Below the pieces are notes generated by a model. That model was given only the letters and a program-made list of their open reading frames with translations. It was not told where the DNA came from and made no database searches. From Effrenium voratum (taxonomy: Eukaryota > Sar > Dinophyceae > Suessiales > Symbiodiniaceae): 64,000 bases of DNA. Positions 38,396 through 53,300 of this stretch are shown here, piece after piece. The stretch lies in NCBI GenBank assembly GCA_963377175.1, contig CAUJNA010001587.1, positions 1-64,000 on the forward strand, read 5' to 3'. Within the stretch, counting starts at the first letter, position 1, and each line of letters opens with the position of its first letter. Made by a program: the position numbers and the translations under genes.

Positions 38396-41300
38396 CAAAT
38401 AAATAATAAAAACAAACAAGAAGATAACCAAATGAAAAGACAAATAATAAAGATAAATAAATAAAAGAGATTCCACATGAATTCATCTTTGTTTACATGC
38501 TAATTATAACGACTTACAGGAAATGGAAAATGACAAATGAATGACATTATTTGGCTCAGAGATGGGTCATGGTCAGCTATTAACCCGTTCCTTTTATCTC
38601 CCATTTTCTATCACTTCAAATCCATTCTCTACCTCCCCTCCCTTCTCTATCCTGTACCTCTTATTCTCTGAGGCACGAAGGGAGGTGTAATGTTGGTGAG
38701 GAACGAGGGAGACTGACGAGCGAGTGGGACAAGCCCTTTTCTTTTTCATCTTTCTAGTCTTTTATCTTTCACTTTTCATTCCTATCTTTTGCTTCTTTGC
38801 GAGTCACGGCTCACAGACAGAGTGACGAGGCAAGCCTTCATTCCACTCCGTTCCACCGACGACGGTGAGGAGGAGGGAGGGAGAAATCATCTCTTTATCA
38901 TCTACTCCGCTCTCCGCTCAGGCTAGGATGGGACAGACGAAGGCTTGGGAGCGGGGTGGAGAGAACGGAGGGTGGATCTCTGTCACACACTATTCCTTCA
39001 TCCAAGATATCACCTATAGATGAGGTACGACCAAAGGGAGGAAGGAATCCCATCATTATCTGTCACTTTTCGTTCCTTCTCCTCTCCATCGTCCCTTCGT
39101 CTGTTCGTTTCCTTCTCTTATCTAGTTCTTGGAAACGACGAAGGGTGAAGATGGGAGAGAACATGACCCCGCTCTTCTCTATGTTGGAGCGGCTATTGGT
39201 CATTACTTGTCCTTCCTGTCTTTTCTATCTCTCATGCCATCTTGGAGTACACGGTCACAAAGAGAAGATAGACCGTGGAAAAGCATGAGAGAAAAGACAG
39301 GGGGAAGCTCCTCTCTGTCACTTCCCTCTTCATCCTCTGTTCACCCGCTGTTCCAAGTGATGACTGCAGCGGAGAGAACAGGTGTAAGAGGTATGACATG
39401 GAGGCGAACATAAGGGGAGCTGACCCATTCATTTGTCTCTTGATTGCCTCTTTCACCTGTCATTCTTCTCTCATTGCCTCTGTTCCTTCTCGCTCCTTTC
39501 ATTCGCTGTCTAGCGGAGGCAATGGAATGACAGGTTCTCTCTTCCCTCTCTTTCGCTTCTTTGTGACTCTCGAACCGAGCGGAGGCAAGGTGAAGGGAGA
39601 GAAAGAAGCGGCCATCCCTTCATGCCTCACAGAGAAGACTGAGAGGCGGGATGGATTCTAGATGCTGGAAGATGGCTGACAGCAGATAGGAGACAGGGAG
39701 CGGTGAGTGAGTCTGTGAGCCCTTCCTTTCCTCTCGCCTCCGCTCCATTGTGTCTTTCCTGTCTCTTCTTTACGTCCTCTGTCCCTACAACTCTTTCTCC
39801 CATCCCCACGGCCTCGCTGTCAAGGATGTAGCTAAGAGAAGACAGGCCGTGTATAGGATGGTATAGAGAAGTGATAATAGATGAGCTGAGGAATGAACAT
39901 GAGGAAGCGAGAGACACCTCTATCCCTTTCATTCTATCCTTTCATCTCACTCTTCGTTCCTCGTCTTTCCATGTCATGTAATTCCTGTAGACGAAAGACG
40001 AGAATAAGAACGTAGAAGAAAGAGATATAACTCTCGGTCCTTCACCTCGCTATCTTCTCTGGGCTCTCTCTTCCATCTCTTCTACATCTTAGAATTTGGA
40101 AAAGAAAGAGAAAAGAAAGAAGGATGGAAGAGCCCAGAGGCGAGGAGTGTAAGGACGAGAGAAGATAGAATGGGGAAAGGGTGACCGCTCCCTCCGGGCC
40201 CTTCCCTTTCTTTCATTCCTTAATTCTCGGGGCTTGCCCACCAATGTAATTCTCCTTCCCGAACGTAGAAAGTGAGGAAGGATGAGAGAATTATAGAGAT
40301 GACAGACAGGTGTGGCAAGCCATGACCAAGGGATGTACCTCCGCCTTCGGGGGGAGGGGGTGGTAAGAGACCTGCTGCGCGAATCGAGAATAGACAGTGA
40401 AAAGAGAAGGCGGGAGAGTCTATTTCCTTCATATCATCTCATCTGTATCTTCCCCTCGTCCTTCGCTTCTCTGTATCTTATCTCTCTACCATGGAAGGAC
40501 GAGTGAAGGGGAAGATAAAAGAGATGACATGATGAATAGAAAGGTAGGCCATCTTCATGCTTCCTTCATACTCCGAAAGAAGAGAGGAAAGATAAGGCAT
40601 TTGGATCCAACAGAATATGGCCTACCTCAGATTCCTTCCCGCTCCATTCGTTCCTGTGTCTCTCATTCCACTCTCTTCTCTATACCATTCCCTCTACTCC
40701 TGGCCTATATCCTGATCCAATATTAAAGAGAAATAGATAGGCCAGGATGAGCCATTATATATCTTCCTTTCTCTTCATCAAGATTCTAATGCTTGGCGAG
40801 CGATGAAAGAATGGAGGGAATATGAAAGGGATGTGGAAACCCTTAGAATTAGCTCGCCAAGAAAGCCATTCAAGATCTTAAGAAGTGAAAGGGTGTGAGG
40901 AACAAAGAGGTGACGAAGGAATGGATTTCACTTTCATCTTAATGTAATTCCCTTTTTCTTTTCCTTTATTATTACTATTTAATGTTGGAAGAGCTCTGAC
41001 AAAGACAACTAGAAAGCGATGAAAGAGATGTCAACAGGAAACCGAGCTCTTCCTCCAAACAATCTTTTCTCCTTCCCTTATCTTCCTTTCCTGGCTCGTT
41101 AATCCTTATTACCTACAACATACCCACGAGCCATCCAAGATAAGGGAAGTTACGAAAGGAATGAGGTGATAGACGAAGGGAAAGAACCGAATGAAGGGAG
41201 ATCAAGATCCTTTTTCCCTTTCATTTCCCTCTTCCTTTCGGTATCTTTTCTATCTATGATTCCTTATCCAACTATTAATCACCGAAAGGAAAGGGAAGTT

Positions 41301-44300
41301 ACACCATATGATATCTCCCTCTGTCCTGTCCTCTCTTCTCTATCTATTTCTACATCTCATTCATCATCCAAGATACACTGTAGAGAGGACAGGGAGGGAT
41401 AACGTAAGATATAGAATGCATGCTCTTCCTTCGTTCACATCCGTTCCTTTCGTGCCTCAGTCTCTAGAACGAAGAAGAAAGAAGAGCATGATGTGAAAGG
41501 GAGGACATACCTTCGTCCAACCGCTACACGGCCTCCAATGCAGTTAGGTGTTAACCCTTTATTTTGGTCTCTTAATTCCTCACAATCTAATTCCCATGAT
41601 TACCAACTAGAAAGGGAGGTACGAAGGGAAGAATGAGCGAGTTAACCGACATGCCTTATAATTCCCTTTATTCATCTCTTTCCTCTATTTGGTTTCTGGG
41701 ATTATTGGAGGTAAGAAGAGTTCCATAAAAGCAAAGAAGAGAGAAATAACGAGATGTCAGGACTAATTCATTTGGGTCTTTTCTTTTTACCTTCTTTCTT
41801 TCTTGTTTACTTCCAATGCCAGTTCTTGTTTGGATGAAATGATTCCTTTTGCTTTGTTAATTCGCTCTTTCTTTTATCTTAGATTTAATGTTCAAAATTA
41901 TGTCGTAAAAACTCAAGATGAAAGAAAAATATAGAAATTCTATTATTAATTATCTCTCCCTTTTTCATCTGTTATCACTCACTTCTTGGACTAGTCCGTA
42001 CGTGGTAAAGGATTAGGAAATAGAATGGAAAGAGAGTGACAGAAGGAACGAGGTAAAGGGGAAGTACAATGGAGGCGAGAAGCCGAGGCAAGTAATGAAT
42101 GGGACACTTCGTTCTCGTTAATAATCTGTTTACTTCTTTGCTTTTACTTTTGGTTTCTGAATTTAGTTTTTATTGTCAAAATGATCCAAGATAGTGAGAT
42201 GAGAGGAACATAATGTAACTTAGAAATGAAAAGAGGTGACAGCATAAGATAAAACCAACCATCACTATCCACTCTTTCTATTCCCTTCATAACTTCTGGA
42301 TCATGTTGGTTCCTCCACCTGTCGGTTAACTCCTTCCTCTAAACCTTCCTCTCCAACTCCAGGCAATGAGGGAATAACGTATGGAAAAGAAAGGCATGAC
42401 AGTAAGGCCTGGAGTTCGCAAAGAAGCTGTTCCCATCTCTCTCCCTTGACTCCGTCTGGTCTCTCGATGCTTGAATGGTAATGAGATAGCGAATGGGGAG
42501 AGCGGGTGGTAAGGAAAGGTCCTGTGACCCAATATCCACATCTTCTTTCCTTTTCCTGTCATTGTGTCACCAAATTCATTCATCCATGACATGTAGGAGT
42601 TAGTGAGGAAAGAGGAGTGTAATGGTGACACAAAGGAAAAGGCTGGAATGAATATTATTGGTTACATGGCATGCATGGAATGACCAACGAACATAAGGTG
42701 AGGAGGGAAATGGAATGAGAGAGATAGCATTCACCCACCATCTGAGATAGGGTGGGGTAGGGATGGACAGGTGGGTTCTAAGGTTAGATCTCTTTCATCT
42801 TGGGATTTATGGTTTCCTGTATCTTCACTCACTGTTACACCTGTCCTAGCATTATCCATCTTTGAAGAGCAATAAATAATAATAAAATAGAAAAGCTTAG
42901 AAGAAATGGCTTTCCCAAGATGTAGAATAACAGGTAAAAAGAGGAGGATAAAAACCCACAAATAGAATGACAAGAAAGTGAGTCCTGTTTCCTCATCCAT
43001 TCGTTTCCCTCAGTCTTCGTTCAACCACATTATTACACCTCCAAAATAAAAAATAAACAACAAAAGAAAAGAAAAAAGACAATAAGAAAGCAATCTCTCC
43101 CACTCTTTCCCGGCTTTACCGGTCAGTCGTTAACTCCCTCAACTCACCAAAGAAGCAAGGAAGAAGGAAATAAACGATGAGAAAGGAACTTATCTCTTCC
43201 CTACATGCCATTTCTTAGTCTTGGCTATCACCTCATCATTTCGGTTAAACAAGTTCTCGTTGATACCTTAGGGTCTATTCCTTACACTTCTTTCCAGCTA
43301 TTTATTATTCTAGAATTACATTAGAAATTAAGATGAAAGAAACCTAGGGAAAGAAAGGGATGATTAATAGTAAGGAAAGGACCATAGGAAGATAAGAGAT
43401 AGAAGATACAAAATGATCCCATTCTTTCCCATTGTCGCCCACCGGCGGAGGTGAACAGACACTGACCAGGAAGTGACCCAGAAGTCAAGGACCATCCCAA
43501 AATGAATCCAGATAAAGCATTTTATAGTTATTTTCATATTGTATCTTATCTTTGTCATTCATTTCTTTCTTTTATTGTGTCTCGAGTTATCTTCCTACAT
43601 CCTAGTCCAAGAGAAGGTAGATAAGGACAGGTAAACAGGATGTAGGAAGGAGATGTGAAAGGGTATTATCTCTTAGTCTCTTCTCACACTCTAGGACCCT
43701 TTCACAGCGGTCTATCTTTCATTATCATCCTAACATTGTAATTCCAGAAAATAAAAGATTAGGAAAAGGAATTATAAAGTAGAATTAAGAGATGAATCCC
43801 ATGTCATAACAACGTGAATTGGAAGGTACAGGAAAAGGAATTAACAAAGCAAAGAAGAAGTAATGAAAGGATGAGAACAAAGGAAAATAAATATTAAATC
43901 CTAACATGAGATAGACAAGTCTCTTTTCGTTATCATTCATTGCAGTTCATCAGATTCTTGTACTTGCTTTCTTGTCGTAATAATCCCATCTTCATTTGTC
44001 AGTTAACTTCTAATGTGATAGCCACCGGGTTAAACGGTGAGGGATAGGATTTCTTAAGCTCTTTTTCTCTTACATTTCACTCCCTAAGAATTCCTACATT
44101 TGGGAGCTAATCCACAAGGCATTTATCACTCACGAATGCAGGGAATATGAAAGAGAAAACAGATGACCATAAATGCCTTGAGGAAGCGAATAAACAAGAA
44201 TTAAGATAAAAGAATTATGACAAATACAATAAAAACAAACAATAAAAGATAAAGCAAAATGAAGTAAAAGGAATTAGAAGAAAGAAATATACAAATTCTA

Positions 44301-47300
44301 TTATTAATTATTACGACTTTTGGAATCACCTTCACTCCACCAAACAAACCCAATCATTTATTCCTGATCTTATGGTGTAGCAATGACAGAGAGATGTTGA
44401 AATCCTTGAATTACAGACCATCTTATCTCAGCTTTCACCAACACTTCCCTGTTAACTCACTGTGTCGGAAGTAATGGAGTGTACATCCTAACACCAATAA
44501 ACGAAAGGAAATAATATAGGAAAGTAATAAAGAAAAGGGTATTATAAGAATAATAGGAAAAGTGATTGATAGTAAGTTCTGGTATTATGTATCGGTTCCA
44601 ATCCTTCTTGTCTTCTCATTTAATACGTTAAATCTTAATCTCTAACACCATAAAATAAACTCAATTAAAGAGAAAAGAAAAGAGACAATAATAAGATGAA
44701 AAGATGTCCCTCAAATCCCGGCCAGTGGACGGTCCGTCTATAGAATGCTCTTCTTTCTCTATCTATTCCTCTTCTTTTCGTTATCTTTCTTCTCATTCCA
44801 TCACCATTTTACCCTTCCTTGCCCTCGGGCTTCGTCGTAATAGCAAAAGTCAAGAATAAAGGAAAATATTAAAGTGTAAAAGGATTCTAATGACTGCCAG
44901 AAAAGCCAACTCTTGGATGTTGAGATTGAAGATAGAATCCTGTTCCTTTTGGTCGTTTCTTTTCACCTTCAATCACCACCGGTGAGATGAGGTGGTGGGA
45001 TGTAGAAAAGGTGAAAGAGATAATAGACAGGAAATAGAATGCTCTTCCTTCGCTTCTCTCGGAATCTCCAGATGAGGACGAGATAAGGCTTACCAACTCA
45101 CCATATCTCCAATCCATCTTTTCAGCTATTTACGTCCCTTTTATCTCTGTGGGTTATTATTGTGTTTGAGGACCAATATCTCCGGCGTCTTCTATCGTTT
45201 ATCTCAGCGCCGGATTGACCGGTAGAGAAAGGGCATGAACTTCCCTGAAACGAACTGGTATTTCTTATCACCCTTCCCAGTCGGGCTTCTCTTTCCATTT
45301 CCTTATTAATTATTACGACCCGACGTGAAGGGAATGGAATAGCCAATCCTTACCTATCTTTACCTCTTATCCTCTTCTTTGAGTCACCCGACAGCTGAGA
45401 GGCGGGGCCGTGAGGCTGGGTACATCATCTTCTTTCCTCCCTTTTCCTTTCGTAACTTCCGGAACAGCCGGTGGGCGACATTCCGGATGAACTCACGGTG
45501 AAGATAGGGAGGAAAGAGCTCGTGTTTTCTTCATTCCTACACCGTACCTCACTTATCCACTTCTTGGACGTGAATGACGGAGGAGATGAACGGAGAGAAT
45601 GGGATCCTATCTCTTCCTTCCTTCTTTTTCCTTCTCTTAATTTCCTCCGCTTCAGTCCCCATCCGTGAAGCAAAGTAGATGGAATGAAGGAAAAAAGAAC
45701 GGAATGTAACCGATGGAGAAGAGGTGGAATGGAGTGGGCTTTCTTCTTTCATTTTCCCTTATCCCTCCGCCATTCTGAGCCCCGACCGGCTAGGGAGAAC
45801 GGAGGGGGAGGGAACCGACCAGACTCTCCATTCCATTCCTCACACCTCACCGCCGGTGGGCGAAGTGAGGGGAAAGTGAGGGATGGAAACGAAGAGAAAA
45901 GAGATGACAGTGAAAGCCAACGAGCGAAGGTGAGTGCCAGCTTTCCCATTCATCTCGTTCCTTCGCCTTCCTCAGTCTCTCTTCTCTCCGGGTCTTCTCA
46001 TTCCTTACAAATCTATTATTGGAGAAGACACGGCCATTCGTTCATTCGGTTTCCCACGTCCTAGCGACTGAAGGGAGCGGGTGAAGAGACGTGGAGATGG
46101 AAACCGAAATGAAATGGAATGGTGGGAAGGGTTAGATGGTGAGCGGGAATGAAGGGAAGGCCAAGGGCCGGGATACCGCTCTCCATCATATCACCCTTCC
46201 CCATCTCTTTTCTCTTTCCTGTGTCTTAGATGGAATGGAAAGACAGTAAAAGTGAGTGGTCTATTAACTGCTGTAAAAGCTATATCTTAGGATGAGAGAA
46301 ATAGCCATGAAGGCGACCTTTCCTTTTCCTTATCTCTGCTCCCTCTCTATTCTCGGTTTCTTGGATCCTACAAAATACCAAAAAGAAAACCAAGCATTAA
46401 AACCGAGAAATAGAGAGGTGATTCCTCATCCAAAGTTAGTAAAGGCATGAAGTGATAGACGGTAGGTGAATGACAGTGAGGAAGACACCGGACGGCGTAG
46501 GGAATGAACATTAACTCCTAACTGCCTTCGTCACTAATAAAAGCATGACATGGAAAGGAGAGGCAGTTAGGTAATCATCTCTTTTACCCTTTCCCTTCAC
46601 CAGTTCATCTTTAGGATTCACAAGTTACCTCACGTACAAACTGGTGAAGGATATGAAAGGGAAAGAGATGCAATATGATGAAGACAGATGGGATAGCGAC
46701 TTTAGGGAGCGGAGAGCCTCAACCTTCCATCCTACCCTCTCTCTCGGTTTACCTCGTTGGTAGGAGTGGGATAAGACCTTGAGTTACCATCCAATCCTCC
46801 ATGCGACCACCGAGTGAACGAGGACGTAGGAAGAGAGAAAGAGGCAAGCTCTGGGAGCCAATAGATATTCCTTTTTCCTTTTCACTCATCCTTTCATCAC
46901 CCCAGCGCTCATCTCTTCGCTGGTGATGGAAGGTGAATGAACATTATCTTTTCCTTTTCATTTCTATTCTTTTATTATTGTTTGTAGACCTCTGGATCTT
47001 AGGTGAGTGTGTGTGATGGATGTAATCCTAAAGTGATAGCCCGTGGGCGAGGGTACAGCATGTGATTGGGAAAAAGGGAGGCATTTCTATTATCCCCATC
47101 TCTTTATCTCTCTAAGTCTTTCACTTTCCTTCCTCACTATTTCCTAGAATGTAACCTGACATCTCTTTGCATCTCTATTTCCAGGGTTTGCACCCATCCC
47201 AAGGAAGAAGTAATCAAGGGAAAAGAAAAAGGGAAATAACCCAACAAATGAAAAGGAGTTAATATGATAGAATTAATTTGTAGGAGCTCTTCTTTTCCTG

Positions 47301-50300
47301 TATTCTTCTTTCTCTCTCGTTTCATCCACTATTCATTCCTTAAATTCCAGAAATCCCAATATGCCAAGCAATTAATGCTGGAAATTCCTAGAGTTCAACC
47401 ACAATGTGAAAGCCATAAAAGATAAGGCATAATAAAGGCATTGGAGGGCGTTTATCTCCCTCCGTGCTATCCTTTATTGCTTAACCCGTCGACGGGAACA
47501 AATGGTGATGAACATACCAGCGAAGAGACCAAAGGGAACAGAAATAAAAGAAAAAGATAAAAAGACAAAATAAATTATAATAAAATAGAAAATGGAAAAG
47601 TAATGAATGAAGAGACAGGTAAGTGATAGCTATTACGGAAAGGTCGCCATCCGGCTTGTTGGGAATGCTTCTTTTCTTTCTCTTGGTATCTCTTCCTCAT
47701 TTGTAATTCTATTTGAGATCTGAGATAATGGATTTCTGAGAGACACAAAGGTAGGTAAAGAATAGAAAAGAGAAGACCTAAGGAAAAGGAAGGTAAAGAA
47801 GGGAAAATGAAAGAATGAGAGATGATGCATTCCTTCTTCCTTTCCCGTCCATTGGATGAGGACGTAGGGAAAGAGAAGGATAGCACTCACAGAGAAGACT
47901 GAGAGAAGAGGGAATTATAAGTCTATTTTACCCTTCAACCTCCGCCACCAGGCAAGCCCTGACCGTGGGGCGAGACGGTAGAAGGAAGACTGTCCCTCCA
48001 AACCTTCCTCTCGGGCCTTGCCCTTCCACACACTTCTACATCCTCCCTCACCCGTCCGTTCGTGGGCTGTGTGTGTGTGTTGAGGAACGAAGAGACGGCC
48101 TATCTTTCCTGGTCCTTTGTCACCTCTCTAATCTCATCTCTATACCATCCACGACGGTGGGTGAAAAGCGGTGACAAAGATCCAGACCTTACTACCTTCT
48201 CCCTCGCTCCACCAGATGAGAGCGTACGGGAGAGACTAAGGGTTAACAGATGATGGACGGTGTCATGTAAGAACGAATGAAGAATGAAGGTACACCGTCC
48301 CACAAACCCTTCCCTCTCGCCTATGGGCTTCCGGGCACTTATATATTCCTCTAACCACCTCCTCTCAGCCCTTGGCAGCTCTTGAAGAGAGCGGAGGAAG
48401 GTGGGTTAATGATGGGATTCACTCGCCAGGAAGTAGGAATGGAGGCGAGTCAAGGGTTCATTCTGGATCCATTTCCTCTCCCTTATCTCTTCTCCTTTAT
48501 TCTCGTTGACATTCCCTCTTCCCTTCGGTCGACGTATGAAGAATGAATGAAGGAAGACCAGGAAGAGATAGGAATGGAAAGGAGAGATGGATCCAGGATG
48601 AAGACATGTCCCTTTTCCTCTTCCTACCTTCACCCTTCGCTACCGTCTGGTCACCATCATTCTCCTTCCGGTGACTGCAGACGAAGGTAGCGGGTGAAAG
48701 GTAAAGGAAGGTAAGAATAAAGGGAATGATAACGACGAAAGGAGAGAGGAGTGAGATGGTGACCGAAGGAACGGTCTCACAGTCACTTTTCGTTCCTTTC
48801 ATCTCACTTTCATATTATCCTCTTCTCCCTGTGGCTCTATTCTCTGTCATTACTTCCATCGTGTGCCACAGGAAGGCGAGTTATAGGAGCTGACCGTGTC
48901 CCTTCTGTCTCTCACCGCTGTCGGTGGAAGGACCACGATGGAAGAGTGGGGCCAGCCCTTTTATCTCCTCTTTCCTCACTTCTCGCTCGTTAACTTCCGC
49001 CGCTTCCAAGCGACACGAGCGAAGTGAGGGTGAAGGAAGGAAGAGCATCTCATTCTCTTTTATTACTTTCCTTTTTCTCTTTTCTTTGTCATGCACTTCT
49101 TTCCAGATCCCTCTCCTCTTCTCACGGACAGAGATTAACCGGTACATGATAAGGAAAGAGAAGAATAACCGTGAGAGAGGGATCTGAGAGAGAAGAAAGA
49201 AGTGTATCCTCTCGCCTCTCCGTTATCTTCCCTTGGTCAGGAGAGAGCGAGGAAGAGGATAAGGAATCACTATTTCCCATTCCTTTATCACCCAAGCCCT
49301 GTCCCTTTCTGTATCTCTTGGAACCTACATTTGCAGGGCTTGAATGAATGGGAAATAATATGCTTTCCTTTCTCTTACCTCTTCCCCAGTTCCTCTCACG
49401 CTCCAGATGATACAGAGCGGAGGAACCTGTGGGAGAAGAGGGGGAGAAGGAAGAGTGAAAGATAATAGGTCCTCCACGGCTTGGAAGTAATGGCCGTGAG
49501 AAGAGGACCATCCACTGACTCACTCCCTTTCACTTCATGCTTCCCTTGTTCTTACGTCAGTCCCTTCCTTTCCCATCTTTATCATTGACGGACGAGTCCA
49601 GGCGAGGCAAGGAAAGAGAGAGCAAGGGAAGCAGTGAAAGGGATAGTGAGAGATGATTCCTTCCTACGTGCCTCTCGCCTTCCCTTGGAACCTCCGGCAC
49701 AGGATGGTGACAGATGGGTGAGTCAAGCCCCAGAGATAAGAGGGGCTGGTATGTGGATGACAATGTGACGGAGGGAACAGCATTTAGGAGTTAACTTCCA
49801 TCCCCAACCTTCCCACCGTCTCATCCCTTCGCCGCTGTGTGTAGGTCCTTTGGGGATGTAATGTTGGGAGCGACAGCCAAGGGATGGAGTGAGTGGTTGG
49901 GTACGAGAGAAAGGTCCTTCCAGACGTTACTTCCGGTGACGAAGAGAGCAAGGATGAGGAAACGAGAAGAAAGGGAAGGACCTTCACCCAACCATATAAC
50001 TCCCTCCTGTCTCTCCTCTCTCTCTATCTCTTTGTCACCTTCCCGTCCCTGTGTCTCAGAGATAGGAAGGAGAGACGGTAGGAGCGAGCTGACGGGAAGA
50101 GACACACCATTCCTCCCTTCCTTCATCTCTACGTCCTTCAACATCCAAAAGAAACAGGAAATGAAAGGGAAGGACGTAGGAAGGGAGGAAGGAACTAACA
50201 TCTTACCCTCGCTTTCATCGCTCGCGAGTCCATAGGAAGGAGCGTGAAGGCCTCTCTACATCTCAGTCCCCATCCCTCCACCAGTCAAGGGAGGGAGTGT

Positions 50301-53300
50301 AAGTGAAGGGACATGAGATGAGGCCTCAGAAAGGCGAGGGATTCATGTCGGTTCATTCGTTACCTCTTCCCTCATTCATTTATTGCCTCCAACTCGCCTT
50401 CGTGCCTCAGCTCCCACATGATGAAGAACTAGATGAAAGCAAAGGAAATCATAACGACAAAGGAAACGAACGAAGGTGAGGAGCCGCTATTTCTTTCTCT
50501 TTTACTTCTCTCCCTGTCTTTCTCATCCCTCGGCCAGCTCGTGGACAAAGGAATGCGAGCGTGAGGGATGAAGACAGGAGGAAAAGACAGTGAGGAAACG
50601 AACTGGGTTATAGGTGACAAGGAAGAAGGAAAGCAATAAACATAAAGAAGAAGAAAAGAGAAAACCAACAAATGAAAGCAAATAAACACACATTCCATCT
50701 ACAAATCTATTCCAACCCTATCTGTCTTTCACTTGCTTCTTTCCCATTTCCTTCACTTGGTTACACACTGTGAGCTCACGAATAGAAAAGGGACAACAGA
50801 AAAGAGGTTGAGAACGAAGTGAGAAGATACATGCCATGGCAAGCCTTACAACCCACTCATCACCTCGCTATCTCGGTATCTTTTATCTTCCCTCTCACAT
50901 CTCTTTCCTCTATTTGTGATCTATTGGAGAAGACTAACGACATGAATTATAAAATAGAAAATAGAGAAGTAAAAGAGACAATAAGATAATGAGATTAATG
51001 ATAGAATGAAGAAAGAATGAAAAATGAATGATAAATCCGCCATCCGGCACCACAATGTAATGCTTGCGAACTCGCCCGCTCGTTAACTCCTAGATAATGG
51101 ATTGGAGACAAGGTGAAGTTCCTTCCAGCGCTCGGGTCCATTCCCTTCGCTTCTTTTGGAGTGTTGGAAGTTACATGTTATTTCCTCTCCTTTCCGTGCC
51201 TGGGATGACAGCATGTCCCAGAGGCACGAGAGAAAGGGTTAGAGGAAGGAAAGAAGCTGTGTCAGGACCTTCTCTCGTTTACACACATCCCACGGCCTAT
51301 CTGTTAAGGCTCGTGATCAACAATAATAAAACTGTAAAACTAATAAGAAAGGAAAGGAAAATATATTGAAGAGCTATTTCTTTCCCAACTTCTGGATCTT
51401 GGATGGATCTGTGACCAATAATCCCAATAAAAGATAGCCTCATTCATATCCTTCCACTCCGTCCTTGACTTCGTTCCTTCATTCACTGTTTCCTTCTCTT
51501 TTCTTTCACCTAATGTTCATCCTCATCTCTGTTACCGGTCAGCCTCTGGCCAAGACCTCACAGAGAAGCTCATCTTCCTTCACCAACAATCCCACCCGCT
51601 CGGTTATAGATGGTGATGACAGAGAATTAACAAGCGAAGGAAAAGGCATTACTTGGAAGCCCGAGCGGAGGCTGTGTTAGGATGTGAAGAGAGATGCCTT
51701 CATTGGTAAGGTCCTGAGATACAGTTATGACGACAGAGAAAAGGTTGTAAAAGCATTAGAAAGAAGAGGTAAAAGGATGGGATTAAAGTGAAAGGAAGTG
51801 ACTATTCCTTACCTGTCATGGCATATAGATGAGCCTGCATTCATCACCCATTCTATGCATTGGGATTTACGGGAAGCTCCTGCCACAGTGAGTCATTACA
51901 TTGCAGGGAAGGGAGTTAGTATGAAGGAAACGATGAGAGGATTCTATGGCTTGTTCCTTCCCTACAACTCTCTTTCCTTGGGTTTCTTGGTCATTAGGTC
52001 ACCATCATCCCTCTACCTCGTCCAACTGGTGAAGAGACGAGGAGGAAGAGGTAACATGTCCCTTTTATCTCTCTAATTGTCTCTTTTCCTATCACTTGTT
52101 CTCTTCATCTGGATCTTGGCTTACAGCCGTCTCTTTTCATTCACTTACACATCCTTCTTCTCTCCGTCGTATCTACTCCTCACTGACGAGGTAATTCCAA
52201 GGAAGGATAATGGTGGAAGAATGATGATAACGACAAACAGGAGAAGATAGCCCTGACCGGGTGGTGTAATGCATGGAAAGATCTGGAATTTCTGGAGTCA
52301 ATTATAAATCTATTATTTCCATTCCTTACTATTAACTGCCTCACATCCCATTCTTATTAATTACTTCTCCATTTTAAGGATTTACAATGTGAAATAGTGC
52401 TTCTCTCGACTATAGGAAAGTCATATCTCTTTACTTCTTAGTTTTTACGACATAATTTTGGACAATAAAGAAAGAAGATATGGGAAAGATAAAATGCTTC
52501 TAAGATCCACAGATAAAGACCAGGTAAGGAATAACCGTGAGGAATAGAGAAGCTTTCATTCCACATCTCTCCACCGGATGGTGTGTACCAGCTAATTCCT
52601 CTCTCTCTTTGCTATTAATCTGGATCTCTTTCACCTTTCCTAATCTCTTTTCTTTTCTATTTATTTATCATTATCTACATTCTAGAATTACAGGGAAGGA
52701 GAATGCATTAGACCGGAGGTAAAGAGATGTCCAGAAGCTGTTCTTTCCCTTGTCTACACGTGAGCTCTGGAAGTCTCTTCTCACTGCATCTCTTCATTCT
52801 GGATCTATCTTCACTCAATCTGTTTACCTTCATTCCAGTCTGTACTTCCTGTGTCTATAGAATGAGAACGGACTGGAATGTAGAAAAGGTGAATGAATGG
52901 TAACGACAGAATGGAGAAGAGATAAGTTGAGAGCCTTTGGGCTGCGGCAGCGACAGGGTGGAGATGGCAGGCCACACACTTCTCTATCCTTCATTTACAA
53001 TTCTAAATTATTTGTATTCTTATTTGCTTTTCGTTGTCATCCAATCTCCAGGATTCTACGGTCTGTAATTCAAGGGTCACAGATAAGGCTAAGATAAGAT
53101 CCAGAGGGATGTAGATAAGGCCGCGGGAAAGAGAAAGGAGCGGGGTGACAGATCTTTGAGTGCTTCCTCCGTCACAATGCCAGGTAGGGCCTGAGGGCAT
53201 AATGTAATGGAAAGAGAGGCCTTACTATCTCATCTTAAAGGATTTGGGATCCACATCTATAATTCTCTGGACTCGCTCCCTCGTTGGTTAGTACGTGGCA

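Noticed and set aside
39275..39661. 128-codon frame in the right arm
   Set aside because: Overlaps other open frames in the same region (38956-39288, 39129-39413), is of low complexity, and is not kept intact in the left arm.
48058..48082. Short TG/CA repeat in both arms (28604-28617 and near 48062)
   Set aside because: A simple microsatellite of about six units, mirrored by the palindrome; nothing further follows from it.
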